A DNA stretch of 64,000 bases from Nocardioides sp. CER19 (GCF_029846275.1 NZ_JARVWS010000001.1:992001-1056000), one strand, 5' to 3'; shown: positions 7,616 through 18,896, numbered from the stretch's first letter. Notes: generated by a model not told the origin, from the letters alone. A program made the numbers and translations.

Positions 7616-8230
7616 ATGACCACCATCGACACCATCACCATCGAAGCGCCCGACCCGACCGCCGCCGAGGCGTTCTACAAGGAGGCGTTCGACCTCGGCG
7701 ACCTCCTCCGAGTCCGGCCCGCCGCGTCGCCGACGTCAGGCTTCCGCGGCTTCACGATGTCCCTCGTCGTGGCGCAGCCCGGCAACGTCGACGCTCTCGT
7801 CGGCGCGGCGCTCGAGGCCGGCGCGACCACGGTGAAGCCGACCACGAAGGGCTTCTGGGGCTACGGCGGCGTGGTCCAGGCTCCCGACGGCACGATCTGG
7901 AAGATCGCCACGTCGACGAAGAAGGACACCGCCCCGGCCAGCCGTGACGTCGACCAGGTGGTGCTGCTGCTCGGCACCGCCGACATCGTGGAGAGCAAGC
8001 GCTTCTACCTCGACCGTGGGTTGACGGTCGCCCGCAGCTTCGGCCGCAAGTACGTCGAGTTCGCCGCTGCGCCGGGCGGCGTGACGCTCGCCCTCTACGG
8101 CCGCAAGGCGCTCGCGAAGGACGCCGGCGTCCCGCAGGACGGCGAGGGCTCGCACCGGATCGCGATCGTCAGCGACGCGGGACCCTTCACCGACCCGGAC
8201 GGATTCCGGTGGGAGGACGCCGCCGAATGA
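7616..8230 (+). CDS. VOC (glyoxalase/bleomycin-resistance fold) protein
   Basis: This 204-residue protein contains two vicinal-oxygen-chelate half domains. The first (residues 1-100) begins TIDTITIEAPDPTAAEAFYK and includes APDGTIWKIA. The second (about 110-200) begins DQVVLLLGTADIVESKRFYL and includes FTDPDGFRWE. Metal ligands of true glyoxalases are not clearly conserved, so it may be a binding or resistance protein rather than an enzyme. A GAGGAG ribosome-binding site lies about 10 bases upstream of the ATG. It precedes the uvrA-like gene by 38 bases on the same strand, so the pair is probably an operon with a shared protective function (inferred). Confidence 0.82.
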   Translation: MTTIDTITIEAPDPTAAEAFYKEAFDLGDLLRVRPAASPTSGFRGFTMSLVVAQPGNVDALVGAALEAGATTVKPTTKGFWGYGGVVQAPDGTIWKIATSTKKDTAPASRDVDQVVLLLGTADIVESKRFYLDRGLTVARSFGRKYVEFAAAPGGVTLALYGRKALAKDAGVPQDGEGSHRIAIVSDAGPFTDPDGFRWEDAAE

Positions 8231-8268
8231 GGTTGGATCGGAGGGAGCCACTCGACGAGGGAGACACG

Positions 8269-10620
<2,352 letters not shown>

Positions 10621-10626
10621 CGGGGA

Positions 10627-10666
10627 CCTCGACAGGCTCGGCGGGCCTGCGCCGAGCCTGTCGAGG
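10627..10666. terminator. Bidirectional hairpin between uvrA-like gene and rtcB
   Basis: A perfect 17-bp stem, CCTCGACAGGCTCGGCG against its complement at 10650-10666, with a six-base loop lies between two convergent genes. There is no T tract. The core TCGACAGGCTCG recurs in another hairpin at 63366-63397, so it is also a member of a dispersed repeat family. Confidence 0.7.
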
Positions 10667-10668
10667 CG

Positions 10669-11838
10669 TCAGTCGCCCTTGACGTTGACGATCTGACGCA
10701 GCGTGTGCCGAACCTCGACGAGGTCGGCGGCGTCCGCCATCACCTGGTCGATGTCCTTGTAGGCAGCGGGGATCTCGTCGATGAAGGCGTCCGTGTCGCG
10801 GTACTCGATGCCGACCATCGCCGCCCGCAGGTCGTCACGGGTGAACCGCCGCCGCGCGGCGTTGCGCGAGAAGTTGCGCCCCGCGCCGTGCGGCGCCGAG
10901 TTCAGTGCCTCCGCGTTGCCGCGGCCCGAGACGACGTACGACGCCGTGCCCATGCTGCCCGGGATCAGTCCCGGCCGCCCGGCCTCGGCGTTGATCGCGC
11001 CCTTGCGTGACAGCCACACGCGCTCGCCGAAGTGGGTCTCCGGCTCGGTGTAGTTGTGGTGGCAGTTGATCTCCTCGGTGCGCTCCACCGGTCCGTCCAC
11101 CCACTCGGAGAACTGCCGGACGACGCGGTCCATCATCTCCTCGCGGTTGAGCAGCGCGTAGTGCTGGGCCCACCGCATCTGGGCGATGTAGGCGTCGAAC
11201 GCCCCGGTCCCCTCCTCGAGGTAGGCGAGGTCGCGGTGCGGCAGGTCGATCCCCCGGTCACGGCACCGGTCCCGAGCGACCTGGATGTGCCGCTGGGCGA
11301 TCTTGTTGCCCACGCCGCGCGAGCCCGAGTGCAGGAACAGCCACACCCGGTCCTCCTCGTCGACGGTGACCTCGATGAAGTGGTTGCCCGAGCCGAGCGT
11401 GCCGAGCTGCAGGCGCCAGTCCTTCTTGACGTGCGCGGGGTCGAAGCCGGCGTCCTCCGCCTCTCGCGTCAAGAGCTCGAGCCTGCGCTCGGTGTGGTCG
11501 CGGCTGACCTTCCGGTTCGCCGCGCCCGCGTTCACCGGGATGGCGCGCTCGATCGCCTCGCGCAGGGGCCGGCGGTCGCCGGGGAGGCGGTCGCGGGTGT
11601 ACTGGCTCCGCACGGCGATCATGCCGCAGCCGATGTCGACCCCGACCGCGGCCGGGATGATCGCGCCGAGGGTCGGGATGACCGAGCCCACGGTCGAGCC
11701 CAGCCCCAGGTGGGCATCCGGCATCAGCGCGAGGTGCGGGTGGATGAACGGCATGCTCGCCGTCGTCACCGCCTGGTCGCGGGTGCTGCTCTCGAGGATC
11801 GAAGCCCAGCTGAGGAGCTTCGGGGTGATCTGCTTCAT
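10669..11838 (-). CDS. rtcB: RtcB-family RNA ligase
   Basis: This 389-residue protein belongs to the RtcB family, GTP- and manganese-dependent ligases that join 2',3'-cyclic phosphate or 3'-phosphate RNA ends to 5'-OH ends. The metal-binding cysteine is in GVDIGCGM; other metal sites are GSGNHFIE and the FLHSGSRGVG segment. The histidine that carries GMP lies in SAPHGAGR (about residue 317). NCHHNYTE is also typical. It is shorter than the E. coli enzyme (408). An AGGAAA ribosome-binding site precedes the ATG. No archease or RtcA gene adjoins it. RNA repair rather than tRNA splicing is the likely use in a bacterium, by inference. Confidence 0.87.
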   Translation of the reverse strand: MKQITPKLLSWASILESSTRDQAVTTASMPFIHPHLALMPDAHLGLGSTVGSVIPTLGAIIPAAVGVDIGCGMIAVRSQYTRDRLPGDRRPLREAIERAIPVNAGAANRKVSRDHTERRLELLTREAEDAGFDPAHVKKDWRLQLGTLGSGNHFIEVTVDEEDRVWLFLHSGSRGVGNKIAQRHIQVARDRCRDRGIDLPHRDLAYLEEGTGAFDAYIAQMRWAQHYALLNREEMMDRVVRQFSEWVDGPVERTEEINCHHNYTEPETHFGERVWLSRKGAINAEAGRPGLIPGSMGTASYVVSGRGNAEALNSAPHGAGRNFSRNAARRRFTRDDLRAAMVGIEYRDTDAFIDEIPAAYKDIDQVMADAADLVEVRHTLRQIVNVKGD

Positions 11839-11943
11839 CGTCGTTTCCTGCGTCGATGCCTTTCTCGTGTGTCTGGTGCCCACTCGGTGTGGGCCGACGC
11901 GTGACGTTAGGGACGAGGAAATCGGTGGTACGACGGCTTTTCC

Positions 11944-12678
11944 GTGTGCTGCCCTGTGCGCGTGCGGCTGACCGACGACTCCTTCCGCGCCCTGGCGAGA
12001 TCGTCGCCCTGGCGCTTCTCTGCGCTGCACTTCACCCGCCGGGCGACGACCGCTCGACCGGAGGGCGCGGTCGAGGCATGGCTGCGCCGGCCGGGGTGGC
12101 TGCGGGTCCTGCTGCCGGACGGCTCGGAGCGCATCGAGACCGGCGTGCCCTACAGCAGCTCGACGTTCTCGGTCACGGCCGTCGGCGCCGTCCAGGAGAT
12201 GACGAGCGAGCCGCCGCACCAGGCGGAGCCGACGTACCGTCCCGACGGGCTCGTCGCACGGCGGCCCGACGCCTGGGTCTGGAGCCACGCCGACCCGATG
12301 TTCGAGAACTACCAGTGGGTGGCCATGCTCGATCCCGCGGAGCTGGCCTCCGGCACGGTGCTTTCCGAGCTGCGTGAGGACGTCCTCTTCGGTCGTCCGG
12401 TCTGGCGGGCGCGGGCCGCCGCTGTCGACGGCTACGACCCCGTCTGCAGCTGCTGCCCGTTGCTGTGGTCCTCGGTCTCCGACGACCTCGAGTACGGCGA
12501 CAGCCCTCGTCGGCCGCAGGGGCGGGCCTACCCCCAGGCTTACAACGTCGCGCTCGACGTCGGGACCGGCGTGGTCGTCTCGCTCCGACCGGTCGGCGGC
12601 TCACGGCCGGACGATTGGTTCGAGGTCGAGATCCACGGGGTCGATCAGACCGCGAACGTCCCGCCGCTGCGCCAGTAG
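11944..12678 (+). CDS. Conserved protein of unknown function
   Basis: Up to 244 residues, function not recognised. The body starts with RLTDDSFRALARSSPWRFS. It contains many Trp and Tyr residues and a stretch EAWLRRPGWLRVLLPDGSER that resembles sequences of beta-rich, LolA-like proteins in actinobacteria. Near residue 165 lies CSCCPLLW. No signal peptide is visible. The start is uncertain: GTG codons at 11944, 11956 and 11962 are all in frame, and the latter two fit the protein-like sequence best. It is divergent from rtcB over about 105 bases, and its last 34 bases overlap the end of the convergent DUF2087 gene. Confidence 0.62.
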   Translation: MCCPVRVRLTDDSFRALARSSPWRFSALHFTRRATTARPEGAVEAWLRRPGWLRVLLPDGSERIETGVPYSSSTFSVTAVGAVQEMTSEPPHQAEPTYRPDGLVARRPDAWVWSHADPMFENYQWVAMLDPAELASGTVLSELREDVLFGRPVWRARAAAVDGYDPVCSCCPLLWSSVSDDLEYGDSPRRPQGRAYPQAYNVALDVGTGVVVSLRPVGGSRPDDWFEVEIHGVDQTANVPPLRQ

Positions 12679-12905
12679 TAGCCGTCCTCGCGGGTGAGGA
12701 ACTGCTCCTCGACGAGGTAGCGGCGCAGCGCGGCGTGGTCGGGATGGAACCGCTGCAGGATCTCGACGACCTCCCGCTCGGGGTAGACCCGGCCCGGCTC
12801 GAAGGACTGGGCCAGGTGGTCGAGCACGACGAGGCGCTTCGCCCGCTTGCTGGGGATGGTGTGCAGCCGGCCGTCGGGTGTCAGGAACCGGTCGAGGGTC
12901 TCCAT
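12645..12905 (-). CDS. DUF2087 domain protein (small winged-helix-like)
   Basis: The 86-residue protein is essentially one DUF2087 domain: FLTPDGRLHTIPSKRAKR, then LAQSFEPGRVYPEREVVEI, LRRYLVEEQFLTR and finally YYWRSGG. The domain is found alone or fused to helix-turn-helix regulators, so a DNA-binding or regulatory part is likely but unproven. The ATG at 12905 is supported by TAGCCT (12912-12917) 6 bases upstream, a leaderless arrangement. The 3' end overlaps the convergent gene by 34 bases. Confidence 0.8.
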   Translation of the reverse strand: METLDRFLTPDGRLHTIPSKRAKRLVVLDHLAQSFEPGRVYPEREVVEILQRFHPDHAALRRYLVEEQFLTREDGYYWRSGGTFAV

Positions 12906-12974
12906 GCCCTCAGGCTAGATCGGTCGGCCATCCGGGGAGTGTGAGGCGCACCAGGTGCGCCGCCCCCCCCGGGA

Positions 12975-14615
12975 TCAGGCGCCGACGTCCTCCGCGTCCA
13001 CGATCCGGTAGGCGTACCCCTGCTCGGCGAGGAACCGCTGGCGGTTGGCGGCGAAGTCGGCGTCGACGGTGTCGCGCGAGACGATCGTGTAGAAGTGTGC
13101 GACCTTGCCGGGAGCGCCCGGGCGGAGCAGCCGGCCGAGCCGCTGTGCCTCCTCCTGGCGCGAGCCGAACGACCCGGAGACCTGGATGGCGATCTCGGCG
13201 GACGGCAGGTCGATGGAGAAGTTCGCGACCTTCGAGACGACCAGCAGGCCGACCTCGCCGGACCGGAAGGCGTCGTAGAGCCGCTGCCGCTCGCGCACCG
13301 GCGTCTCGCCGGAGATGACCGGGGCGTCGAGCGCGTCGGCGAGCTCGTGGAGCTGGTCGAGGTACTGGCCGATCACCAGCGTCGGCTGCCCCGCGTGCTT
13401 GGTCAGCAGCGAACGGACGACGCCGACCTTCTCGCGCGCGCAGGCGGCGAGCCGGTAGCGCTCCTCCGGGTCCGCGGTGGCGTAGGCCAGCCGGTCGGCG
13501 GACGGCAGCGTCACGCGGACCTCCACGCAGTCCGCTGGCGCGATCCAGCCCTGCGACTCGATGTCCTTCCACGGGGCGTCGTACCGCTTCGGACCGATGA
13601 GTGAGAACACATCGCCCTCGCGGCCGTCCTCGCGCACGAGCGTCGCCGTCAGCCCGATCCGCCGGCGGGCCTGGAGGTTGGCCGTCATCCGGAAGATCGG
13701 CGCGGGCAGCAGGTGCACCTCGTCGTAGACGATGAGCCCCCAGTCGCGGGCGTCGAGCAGCTCGAGGTGCGGGTAGACGCCCTTCCGCTTCGTCGTCAGG
13801 ACCTGGTACGTCGCGATGGTGACCGGCCGGACCTCCTTGGTCGAGCCGGAGTACTCGCCGATCTCGTCCTCGGTCAGCGACGTGCGCCGGACCAGCTCGT
13901 CCTTCCACTGCCGGGCCGAGACGGTGTTGGTGACGAGGATGAGCGTGGTCGCCCGGGCGTGCGCCATGGCGGCCGCGCCGACCAGCGTCTTGCCCGCGCC
14001 GCAGGGGAGTACGACGACCCCGGACCCGCCGTGCCAGAACGACTCGGCCGCCTCCCGCTGGTAGGCGCGCAGCTCCCAGTCGGTCTCGTCGAGGTCGATG
14101 GCGTGCGCCTCACCGTCGACGTACCCCGCGTAGTCCTCGGCCGGCCAGCCGAGCTTGAGCAGCGCCTGCTTGAGGTTGCCGCGCTCGGAGGGGTGGACCG
14201 CGACGGTGTCGTCGTCGATGCGCGCGCCGAGCATGCCGGCGATCTTCTTGGCGCGCAGCACCTCCTCGAGGACCGGGCGGTCGGTGCTGGCGAGCACCAG
14301 CCCGTGGGTGGGGTGCTTCTCGAGCCGCAGCCGCCCGTAGCGGGCCATCGTCTCCGCGATGTCGACCAGCAGCGCGTGGGGGACCGCATAGCGGGAGTAC
14401 TCCAGCAGCGCGTCGACGACCTGCTCGGCGTCGTGGCCGGCGGCGCGGGCGTTCCAGAGCCCGAGCGGCGTCAGCCGGTAGGTGTGGATGTGCTCCGGCG
14501 ACCGCTCCAGCTCGGCGAACGGTGCGATCGCCTTGCGGGCGTCGCCGGCCCGTGGGTGGTCGACCTCGAGGAGCAGGGTCTTGTCGGACTGGACGATCAG
14601 GGGGCCGTCGCTCAC
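12975..14615 (-). CDS. XPB/Ssl2-type DNA repair helicase
   Basis: A 546-residue superfamily 2 helicase closely resembling the M. tuberculosis XPB protein (ercc3, Rv0861c), a 3'-5' DNA unwinding ATPase. After an N-terminal damage-recognition-like domain (1-190) come the Q-like motif ELRAYQREAAESFW, Walker A LPCGAGKTLVGAA, DEVH box VYDEVHLLPAP, LTATLVREDGREGD with the RED motif, and the helicase C motifs FSIDLPSAE and EEAQRLGRLLRP. The GTG at 14615 was chosen because the family starts at (M/V)SDGPLIVQSDKT. A TACCCT -10 (14624-14629) lies 8 bases upstream. It diverges from the acyl-CoA dehydrogenase across only 25 bases. Confidence 0.93.
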   Translation of the reverse strand: MSDGPLIVQSDKTLLLEVDHPRAGDARKAIAPFAELERSPEHIHTYRLTPLGLWNARAAGHDAEQVVDALLEYSRYAVPHALLVDIAETMARYGRLRLEKHPTHGLVLASTDRPVLEEVLRAKKIAGMLGARIDDDTVAVHPSERGNLKQALLKLGWPAEDYAGYVDGEAHAIDLDETDWELRAYQREAAESFWHGGSGVVVLPCGAGKTLVGAAAMAHARATTLILVTNTVSARQWKDELVRRTSLTEDEIGEYSGSTKEVRPVTIATYQVLTTKRKGVYPHLELLDARDWGLIVYDEVHLLPAPIFRMTANLQARRRIGLTATLVREDGREGDVFSLIGPKRYDAPWKDIESQGWIAPADCVEVRVTLPSADRLAYATADPEERYRLAACAREKVGVVRSLLTKHAGQPTLVIGQYLDQLHELADALDAPVISGETPVRERQRLYDAFRSGEVGLLVVSKVANFSIDLPSAEIAIQVSGSFGSRQEEAQRLGRLLRPGAPGKVAHFYTIVSRDTVDADFAANRQRFLAEQGYAYRIVDAEDVGA

Positions 14616-14623
14616 GACAGACA

Positions 14624-14633
14624 AGGGTACGGT
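14624..14633. promoter_or_regulatory. Overlapping divergent -10 elements of XPB and acyl-CoA dehydrogenase genes
   Basis: The ten bases AGGGTACGGT read TACCCT on the minus strand, 8 bases from the XPB GTG, and TACGGT on the plus strand, 7 bases from the ATG at 14641. Both genes would give leaderless mRNAs and their promoters share two bases, so they may compete for polymerase. Inferred from position and consensus only. Confidence 0.55.
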
Positions 14634-14640
14634 CGCGCCC

Positions 14641-15810
14641 ATGAGTGCCCACGAGCCTGAGGTGAGCGGCGAGGACTTCGCCGAGATCCTGGCCACCACC
14701 CGCGACTTCCTCCACAGCAAGGTCCTGCCGCGGGAGAGAGAGATCATGACCGAGGACCGGATCCCCGACGACCTCCGCGCAGCGGTGGCCGACCTGGGCC
14801 TGTTCGGCTTCGCCATCCCGCAGCGCTGGGGCGGCCTCGGGCTCGACGGGCTGCAGGAGGTCGAGGTGGCGATGGAGCTGGGCTACACCTCGATCGCCGT
14901 GCGATCCATGATCGGCACCAACAACGGCATCGCCGGGCAGGTCCTCGTCAACTACGGCACCGACGAGCAGCGCGAGCAGTGGCTGGAACGGATCGCCGCC
15001 GGCGACGTCGTCGCGTCGTTCGCGCTCACCGAGCCGGGCGCCGGCTCCAACCCCGCCGGCTTGCGCACCCGGGCCGTTCGCGATGGTGAGGACTGGGTGC
15101 TCGACGGCACGAAGCGCTTCATCACCAACGCGCCGGTCGCCGACCTCTTCGTCACCTTCGCGCGGACCCGCGAGGCGACGCCGGGTGATCCCGGCATCGC
15201 TGTGTTCCTCGTGCCTGCCGCGACGCCCGGTGTCGAGGTCGGCCCCAAGGACGGCAAGATGGGCCAGGAGGGCGCTTGGACCGCCGACGTCACCTTCACG
15301 GGCGTCCGGCTGCCGGCGGCGGCGCTCGTCGGTGGCTCCGAGGAGGTCGGCTACCGGGCCGCGATGGCCTCGCTCGCCCGCGGCCGGCTGCACATCGCCG
15401 CACTCGGCGTCGGCCTGGCCCGCCGGGCCCTCGACGAGTCGGTCGCGTACGCCGCCACGGCCACCCAGGGCGGTCAGCCGATCGGCTCCTTCCAGCTCGT
15501 GCAGGCACACCTCGCCGACATGCACACCGGGGTCCAGGCCGGACAGGCCCTGGTGCGCGACTGCGCCCGCCGCTACTGGCTCGACGGCGACCGGACCGCG
15601 CCCTCGGTCGCCAAGCTCTTCTGCACCGAGATGGCGGGCCGGGTCGCCGACCTCGGCGTCCAGGTGCACGGCGGCAGCGGTTACATGCGCGGTGTCGCCG
15701 TCGAGCGGATCTACCGCGACGTACGACTGCTCCGGCTCTACGAGGGCACCAGCGAGATCCAGCGGCTGATCATCGGCGGGGCGCTGGTGAAGGGCGCTAC
15801 TCCCCGGTGA
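14641..15810 (+). CDS. Acyl-CoA dehydrogenase
   Basis: This 389-residue flavoprotein should desaturate an acyl-CoA at the alpha-beta carbons and pass electrons to ETF. Family signatures are present: GDVVASFALTEPGAGSNP in the FAD/acyl-CoA-binding region, FITNAPVADLF, then QVHGGSGYMRG and the C-terminal RLYEGTSEIQRL, whose Glu is the usual catalytic base. Length is typical (380-400). Chain-length preference cannot be read. It faces the enoyl-CoA hydratase-like gene tail to tail, overlapping by 14 bases, so they are not cotranscribed although they belong to the same beta-oxidation theme. The ATG at 14641 has TACGGT 7 bases upstream. Confidence 0.9.
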   Translation: MSAHEPEVSGEDFAEILATTRDFLHSKVLPREREIMTEDRIPDDLRAAVADLGLFGFAIPQRWGGLGLDGLQEVEVAMELGYTSIAVRSMIGTNNGIAGQVLVNYGTDEQREQWLERIAAGDVVASFALTEPGAGSNPAGLRTRAVRDGEDWVLDGTKRFITNAPVADLFVTFARTREATPGDPGIAVFLVPAATPGVEVGPKDGKMGQEGAWTADVTFTGVRLPAAALVGGSEEVGYRAAMASLARGRLHIAALGVGLARRALDESVAYAATATQGGQPIGSFQLVQAHLADMHTGVQAGQALVRDCARRYWLDGDRTAPSVAKLFCTEMAGRVADLGVQVHGGSGYMRGVAVERIYRDVRLLRLYEGTSEIQRLIIGGALVKGATPR

Positions 15811-16597
15811 ACCGCGGCTGACGCTTCTCGACGAACGCGATGACCGCCTCGGCGTGGTCGGCCGTCTGGTGCATGAGCGCCTGGACGTCGGCCGACTTGT
15901 CGAGGACCTCGTCGAGGGTGAGCGTCGCGGCCTCGCGGAGCAGCTGCTTGCCGGCGCGTACGGCGACCGGCGGGTTCGCCGCGATCCGGTCGGCGATCTC
16001 CCGGGCCGCCGGCAGCAGGTCGTCGGGCGCGACCACCCGCGACACGAGCCCCCACGCCAGGGCGGTCTGGGCGTCGATGCGGTCGCCGGTGAGGGACATC
16101 TCGGCCGCCCGCGCGGCGCCCACGACCCGCGGGAGCAGGAACGCGCCGCCGTCGCCCGGGATGAGGCCGACCTTCACGAACGACTCGGCGAAGAACGCCG
16201 ACGTCGAGGCGACCCGGATGTCGCACATCAGGGTGAGGTCGCAGCCGGCGCCGACCGCGGGACCGTTGACCGCGGCGATGAGCGGGACCGGACAGTGGTA
16301 GAGGGAGCGGGGGATCCGCTGGATGCCCCGCCGATAGCCGTCGGCGATCTCGGCGCCGGTGCCGCCGAACATCCCGGTCCGCTCGGCCATCGCCTTCACG
16401 TCGCCGCCGGACGAGAACGCCGGCCCGGCGCCGGTGAGGATCACCGCGCGCACCGACACATCGGCGGTCACCCGGGTCGCGGCCTCCTCGAGCGCCTCCA
16501 CCATGGGGAGGTCGGAGATCGGGTTGCGGCGCTCCGGCAGGTTGAGCGTCCAGGTCTCGACGTGTCCCTCGCGGGTGATCAGCAGCGGGCCGGCCAT
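15797..16597 (-). CDS. Enoyl-CoA hydratase/isomerase (crotonase) family protein
   Basis: The 266-residue protein has the crotonase fold: LNLPERRNPISDLPM, the oxyanion-hole region FSSGGDVKAM and AAVNGPAVGAGCDLTLMCD, and GLIPGDGGAFLLPRVVG. The two glutamates that catalyse hydration in rat enoyl-CoA hydratase seem replaced: the first aligns with Asp in GCDL and the second with Phe in AESFVKVG. The Asp in PGDGG might serve instead, as in isomerase-like members. So it acts on an acyl-CoA, but hydration is not certain. The ATG at 16597 has TAGGGT (16605-16610) 7 bases upstream. It converges on the acyl-CoA dehydrogenase gene. Confidence 0.87.
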   Translation of the reverse strand: MAGPLLITREGHVETWTLNLPERRNPISDLPMVEALEEAATRVTADVSVRAVILTGAGPAFSSGGDVKAMAERTGMFGGTGAEIADGYRRGIQRIPRSLYHCPVPLIAAVNGPAVGAGCDLTLMCDIRVASTSAFFAESFVKVGLIPGDGGAFLLPRVVGAARAAEMSLTGDRIDAQTALAWGLVSRVVAPDDLLPAAREIADRIAANPPVAVRAGKQLLREAATLTLDEVLDKSADVQALMHQTADHAEAVIAFVEKRQPRFTGE

Positions 16598-16619
16598 GGG
16601 CGCGACCCTAGCGGCCCGC

Positions 16620-18854
16620 TCACCGCTCGACCGGCCGCACGTCCCTGATCCGGTGCACCGCGAAGGACCGGGTCTCGTCGGCCCTGCTGTCGACCGCGAC
16701 CAGCTGACCGCCCTCGACCCGCATCGGCGAGACCAGCCGGTCGGCGAGGGTGCCGTGGTTGTCGACGTACGTGATGACGACCGAGGTCGAGGTCTCCACC
16801 GCCTCACGCAGGGCGGCGAGCGCGTCGGCGGGGGTGAGCTGCGTCGAGGAGCGGCCGGAGGCGGCGGCCTCGTCGCCCGCGCGGATGGCCCGCGCGACCG
16901 CGGCGGCCCGCGCCGACTCGCGGGCGTCGACGGCCGCGGGGCGGCGCGCCCGGGGCGTCCGCGCGCGCAGCTGGTCGGGCCGGGCGACGTGCACCGAGCC
17001 GTCGGCCGCCTCGACGACGGGGGCCGCGCCGAGCTCGCGCAGCCGGGGGAGGAGTACGTCGATCGGCGTGGTGGAGATGAGCACGGTCGGCGCGATCCGC
17101 CGCAGCCCGAGCGTCCCCGCCTTCGGGTGGTGGAGGAGCTCGGTCAGCGCCGTCTCGTCGTCGGCGCGCAGGAACGCCTCGGCGTACCCGACCCTGATCG
17201 AGCCGAACGTCCGCGCGGCATCGTCCACGAGGTAGGTGAGCGGCTGGGGGACCGGCGTGCGCGACACCGAGGCGAGGAAGCCGTGCACCTCCGCCGCGCT
17301 CCACCCGGCGTCGAGCGCGCGCCGGACGGTGGCCGGCGTGAAGCGGTAGACCGTGGCGCCCCCGCGCGACTCCACCTCGGCGATGAGCTGGAGGCTGCGG
17401 GCGAGCGCCGGCTCGAGCGGTCCCGGCGCGACGGCGGTGAGGTCGGCCTGCAGCAGCACGTGGTCGACGGGGTCGGGCAGCAGCTCGGCCAGCCAGGGCA
17501 CCGGGTCGCCGCCGTCGACGAGTGCACGGGCGTACGACGCCAGGCCCTCCAGCCCCGTCACGCCGAGCGTCGCCGCCTCGGTCAGCGCGTGCACGACCTG
17601 GTCGGTGCGCTGGCGCGGTCGGCGCGGCCGCAGCCAGCCGAGCCGGGCGACCAGCCCGGGCACGCCGGTCCCGGCTGCCAGCACCTCGTCGTCGGGGAGC
17701 AGCGCGAGCTGGGCCAGCATCATCCGGCGTGTCTCGCGGGCCAGTGGGCTGACGAGCTCGGGGACGAGGGCGTTCCACACCTTGCCCGCCGGATCGCGCT
17801 CGCCGACCAGGCTCGGCGTGCGGTCGCTCGCGAGCCACGCGCCAGCGAGACCCGCCCAGCGCTCCGCCACGGGCTGCCCGCACCACGTGTCGAACAGGTC
17901 GGTCGGCAGCCACGCGGGGTTGCCGTCGGGGTCGGCGGCGGTCGTGACCAGGCCCGCCTCGTGGGCGACCTCGGCGAGGAGCGCCGCGGTCGGCTCGTCG
18001 ACGTGCAGACGGGCGGCGGTCGCCCGCAGGTCGCGGACGCTCAGGCCGCCCGAGCGCAGCGCCGCCGGCGGGGCGGCGCCCCAGCCGTCGACGAGCAGCT
18101 CGACGCGGCGTACCGCCTCGAAGGCGGCCCCGGCCGCCACCTTGTCCACCAGCGACCGTGCGCGCGGCGACGTCGGCACCTCGGGCGCGACGTCCACGGG
18201 CTCGGCGGTCGTGTGGCCGCGTACCGCGATGCCTGCCTCACCCGGCACGGTCATCGGGCCGCCGGAGCGCGGGACGAGGAGCCCGCGGGCGATGAGCTCC
18301 TCGGCCGGGGTGGCGGCCTCGGCGACCGACACCGTGGTCCGCGCGCTGCTGATCGCCTCGCCGCCGGCGTCGACGACGTGCTCGAGCATCGCCCGAGCAG
18401 CGGGTGACACCTCCTCGACGAGGGCGCTTACGTCGCCCGGCGACCGTGGCGTGGCGGACACCGACCGCAGCCCGCTGACCGGTCCCAGCGCCTCGGCGAC
18501 GCCGGTCAGCGCGCGCAGCCCGACGTGCGACTCCCAGACCAGGGCCAGGTCCAGCAGCCTCTCCAGCGCCGCGCGGACCGTCGCCCTCTCGGCGTTGACG
18601 ACGTCCTCCAGCTGCTCGGCCGAGGCGTGCTGCAGGACGACGACGGCGTCGAGGACGACGAGCTCGGGACGGCTCAGCTGGTCGAGGGCGCGCACCAGCG
18701 AGGCGCGGGTCGCGGCTCGTGAGGCGAGCTGCCCGGAGTCCTGCGGCGCGGGCGCCGCCAGGTCGGGTCGGGCGAGCAGCAGGTGCGACAACCGCTCGTC
18801 CGGCCAGGCGCGCAGCTGGTCGGCGAGCGAACGGAATCCGCTGCCTGTACTCAT
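16620..18854 (-). CDS. Helicase-C-associated/WYL-like protein (Rv0862c type)
   Basis: A 744-residue soluble protein of the family annotated as 'helicase conserved C-terminal domain', related to M. tuberculosis Rv0862c. The N-terminal half has repeated winged-helix-like segments (SRPELVVLDAVVVLQ, DVVNAERATVRAALERLL). The middle part carries PDPVDHVLLQADLTAVAPG, common to the XPB/Ssl2 N-terminal-like domain. The end (about 660-744) resembles a WYL domain: ALREAVETSTSVVITYVDN and RSFAVHRIRDVRPVER. Walker motifs are absent, so it is not a helicase itself. In mycobacteria it neighbours XPB, as it nearly does here, which suggests a linked repair role. TAACCT lies 7 bases upstream of the ATG. Confidence 0.8.
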   Translation of the reverse strand: MSTGSGFRSLADQLRAWPDERLSHLLLARPDLAAPAPQDSGQLASRAATRASLVRALDQLSRPELVVLDAVVVLQHASAEQLEDVVNAERATVRAALERLLDLALVWESHVGLRALTGVAEALGPVSGLRSVSATPRSPGDVSALVEEVSPAARAMLEHVVDAGGEAISSARTTVSVAEAATPAEELIARGLLVPRSGGPMTVPGEAGIAVRGHTTAEPVDVAPEVPTSPRARSLVDKVAAGAAFEAVRRVELLVDGWGAAPPAALRSGGLSVRDLRATAARLHVDEPTAALLAEVAHEAGLVTTAADPDGNPAWLPTDLFDTWCGQPVAERWAGLAGAWLASDRTPSLVGERDPAGKVWNALVPELVSPLARETRRMMLAQLALLPDDEVLAAGTGVPGLVARLGWLRPRRPRQRTDQVVHALTEAATLGVTGLEGLASYARALVDGGDPVPWLAELLPDPVDHVLLQADLTAVAPGPLEPALARSLQLIAEVESRGGATVYRFTPATVRRALDAGWSAAEVHGFLASVSRTPVPQPLTYLVDDAARTFGSIRVGYAEAFLRADDETALTELLHHPKAGTLGLRRIAPTVLISTTPIDVLLPRLRELGAAPVVEAADGSVHVARPDQLRARTPRARRPAAVDARESARAAAVARAIRAGDEAAASGRSSTQLTPADALAALREAVETSTSVVITYVDNHGTLADRLVSPMRVEGGQLVAVDSRADETRSFAVHRIRDVRPVER

Positions 18855-18896
18855 CCTTCCAAGGTTAGAGGTCGCAAATGTGGTGGGATGTGCCCT

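Noticed and set aside
12963-12970. Run of eight C residues as a frame-disrupting error
   Set aside because: It falls in non-coding DNA between the DUF2087 and XPB genes and disturbs no frame.
16359-18407. Plus-strand open frame of 682 codons
   Set aside because: It is antisense to the helicase-C and enoyl-CoA hydratase genes, both of which show clear family motifs.
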